From Chara braunii (lineage: Eukaryota > Streptophyta > Charophyceae > Charales > Characeae): DNA of 26,314 bases. This document shows, in pieces, positions 25,005-26,314 of this stretch (position 1 is its first letter; each line of letters starts with the position of its first letter). The stretch lies in assembly GCA_003427395.1 (NCBI GenBank), contig BFEA01000108.1, positions 119,968-146,281 on the forward strand, read 5' to 3'. The notes under the pieces are model-generated. The model worked only from the letters and a program-made list of their open reading frames with translations, did not search any database and was not told where the DNA came from. The position numbers were made by a program, and so were the translations under genes.

Positions 25005-26232
25005 TGTCAATTCCCTGCCTCGAGAGCCTCGCCTAGGCTCCGGAAGAGCTCCCGCAATCGGTGGGTGGACTCCCCACAGAGTCTTGATGCGGTCCTTCGG
25101 GTTGCAATCCCGCATGCCGCTTTCCCTCAGAACAGGACTAGACTTAGAATAAGAAGAGTAGAAGTAGAAAGTTTTGAGACTCTCAGATCCAAGAGAGGTG
25201 CTCTCAGACTCGCGTGAGAGGGCCTTGTTACCTTCACTCGCCTGAGGGCCCCGCAATGGTGGCCAAAACGCACAGTCTCCAGTAAATCCGAAATCAAACT
25301 GCCGGCTGCCGACCCAATGACGGCCCTCCAGAGCGCAGCAACACCCCTTTCTCAGGACAGTCTTCGCCACACTACAACCTTAAGGTCAGGGAGAAGTTCT
25401 CAATCGGTCAGTTTTTACGATTACCACGCAGCAGGCTCGACACGCCCGCGACTTCTCCTCATGCTGCGGTAACGACATTACATCACTGGTCCCCAAGTCT
25501 CCCCCCCCTGTAACTAGTCTATCGCTGCTCCGTTCAGCGGCCAGTACCAAGTGTCCGGTAAGTCTGTAGTCTTTCAGCCAGCCTTGCCGTTACCCTCAAC
25601 TCTTGACTCCGTCCTTCATTGACTGCAGGGCTCGCCTCGGCCCACCGGATGTAGCGTCGAACCCGTGAAGCAGAGTACAAAACAACACAGTCAGAGCACC
25701 AGCCTTGCTGGTTCTAGCCAGGCTTTCGGACCAGCAGGCCGGCAGCCGTGGCGTGGGGCACATGGCACTAGCAACAAGGCCAGCAACCTGGGCACCTTAG
25801 TGGCAGCCCCGGTGGAACGGCCCGCGGGTGGATAGTACTCAGGCGGAGCAGCAAGGTGTGGGGCAGCACCAACAATACGGTCACACCGCCTGGCGGGCAC
25901 ATCACCACGGGCGTTTGCCCGACAGGGCTCAGATGCAGACACCCACACACCCAACACAGAGCATGCCAACATACACTTCACTCATATTACGATCGAATTT
26001 CGGATACTGTCGGCTCCCACTACCGACTGAGTCAGGGAGTCCCTTTGACAACCTCCGTCATCACGTATAGATGACGCCGACATCCCAAACCGAGTAGCTA
26101 CTACCCTGATGTACCTGACCTGAGACAACGGTCAGGCTCACCCCACCTTGTGATCCTCGATAGTGGGTGCAACCACGCCCTCCGTCACCGATTCCCTTCA
26201 GGTACGTGCGCCCCGCTTTCCACCAACTCTGA

Positions 26233-26236
<4 letters not shown>
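25005..26236. other. Unassigned sequence, possibly R-U5 of the plus-strand LTR and flank
   Basis: It is of balanced composition with short inverted repeats, such as GACTC/GAGTC near 25069-25084. The longest frame (24966-25370, minus) crosses the putative promoter and has low-complexity Ser/Tyr segments, so I do not accept it. I see no tRNA, rRNA or conserved domain, and no primer binding site. Confidence 0.45.

Positions 26237-26314
<78 letters not shown>
26237..26314. repeat. (CT)n microsatellite at window end
   Basis: About 78 bp of uninterrupted CT dinucleotides runs to the last base. It probably continues beyond the window. Confidence 0.97.

Noticed and set aside
24966-25370. 134-residue minus-strand ORF
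   Set aside because: It runs across a putative promoter, is Ser/Gly/Arg-rich without a fold-like pattern, and has no homology I recognise. More likely LTR sequence.

Overview
This is eukaryotic repeat DNA with no cellular gene that I can support. The features suggest a plant-lineage (streptophyte) nuclear genome: a Ty3/gypsy retrotransposon primed by a tRNA-Asp-type binding site, hypervariable tandem repeats in its 3' region, long microsatellites, and a draft-assembly gap (N run at 13323-13481). A charophyte alga or a land plant would fit. I cannot name the species, and the lineage call is inference.

Layout. Positions 1-4090 are AT-rich and homopolymer-rich flank, with dispersed repeats present in both orientations. 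A large, decayed Ty3/gypsy-type element lies on the minus strand from 4091 to at least 21146, about 17 kb. Its long terminal repeats (LTRs) are recognised by 313 bp shared between 4091-4403 and 20834-21146. The primer binding site (20815-20832) sits one base inside the 5' LTR. Reading on the minus strand, the order is: leader; a chain of unrecognised ORFs (about 19.7 to 15.25 kb); gag with a CCHC knuckle broken by a stop; protease; reverse transcriptase; RNase H; integrase with an intact D-D35-E; then about 4 kb of GC-rich non-coding DNA made of at least five unrelated tandem-repeat systems; then the 3' LTR. A small element with terminal inverted repeats is inserted between gag and protease and contains the gap.

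From 21147 to 22284 there is unassigned sequence. At 22285 a polypurine tract abuts TGTGACG, which I read as the start of the 3' LTR of a second, plus-strand element. That LTR holds a ~124-bp tandem array with dimeric higher-order structure, then about 12 small hairpins with a constant AACTTA loop and covarying stems, then a TATA box near 24978. The window ends in a CT microsatellite.

The most notable observations are (1) the covarying AACTTA hairpin family; (2) a triplicated, unrecognised ~140-residue domain encoded upstream of gag in ORFs whose stops and starts overlap or nearly touch; and (3) a possible -1 frameshift site at the protease/polymerase boundary. The retroelement carries at least eleven nonsense codons in its gag-pol frames, so this copy is not expected to be autonomous.
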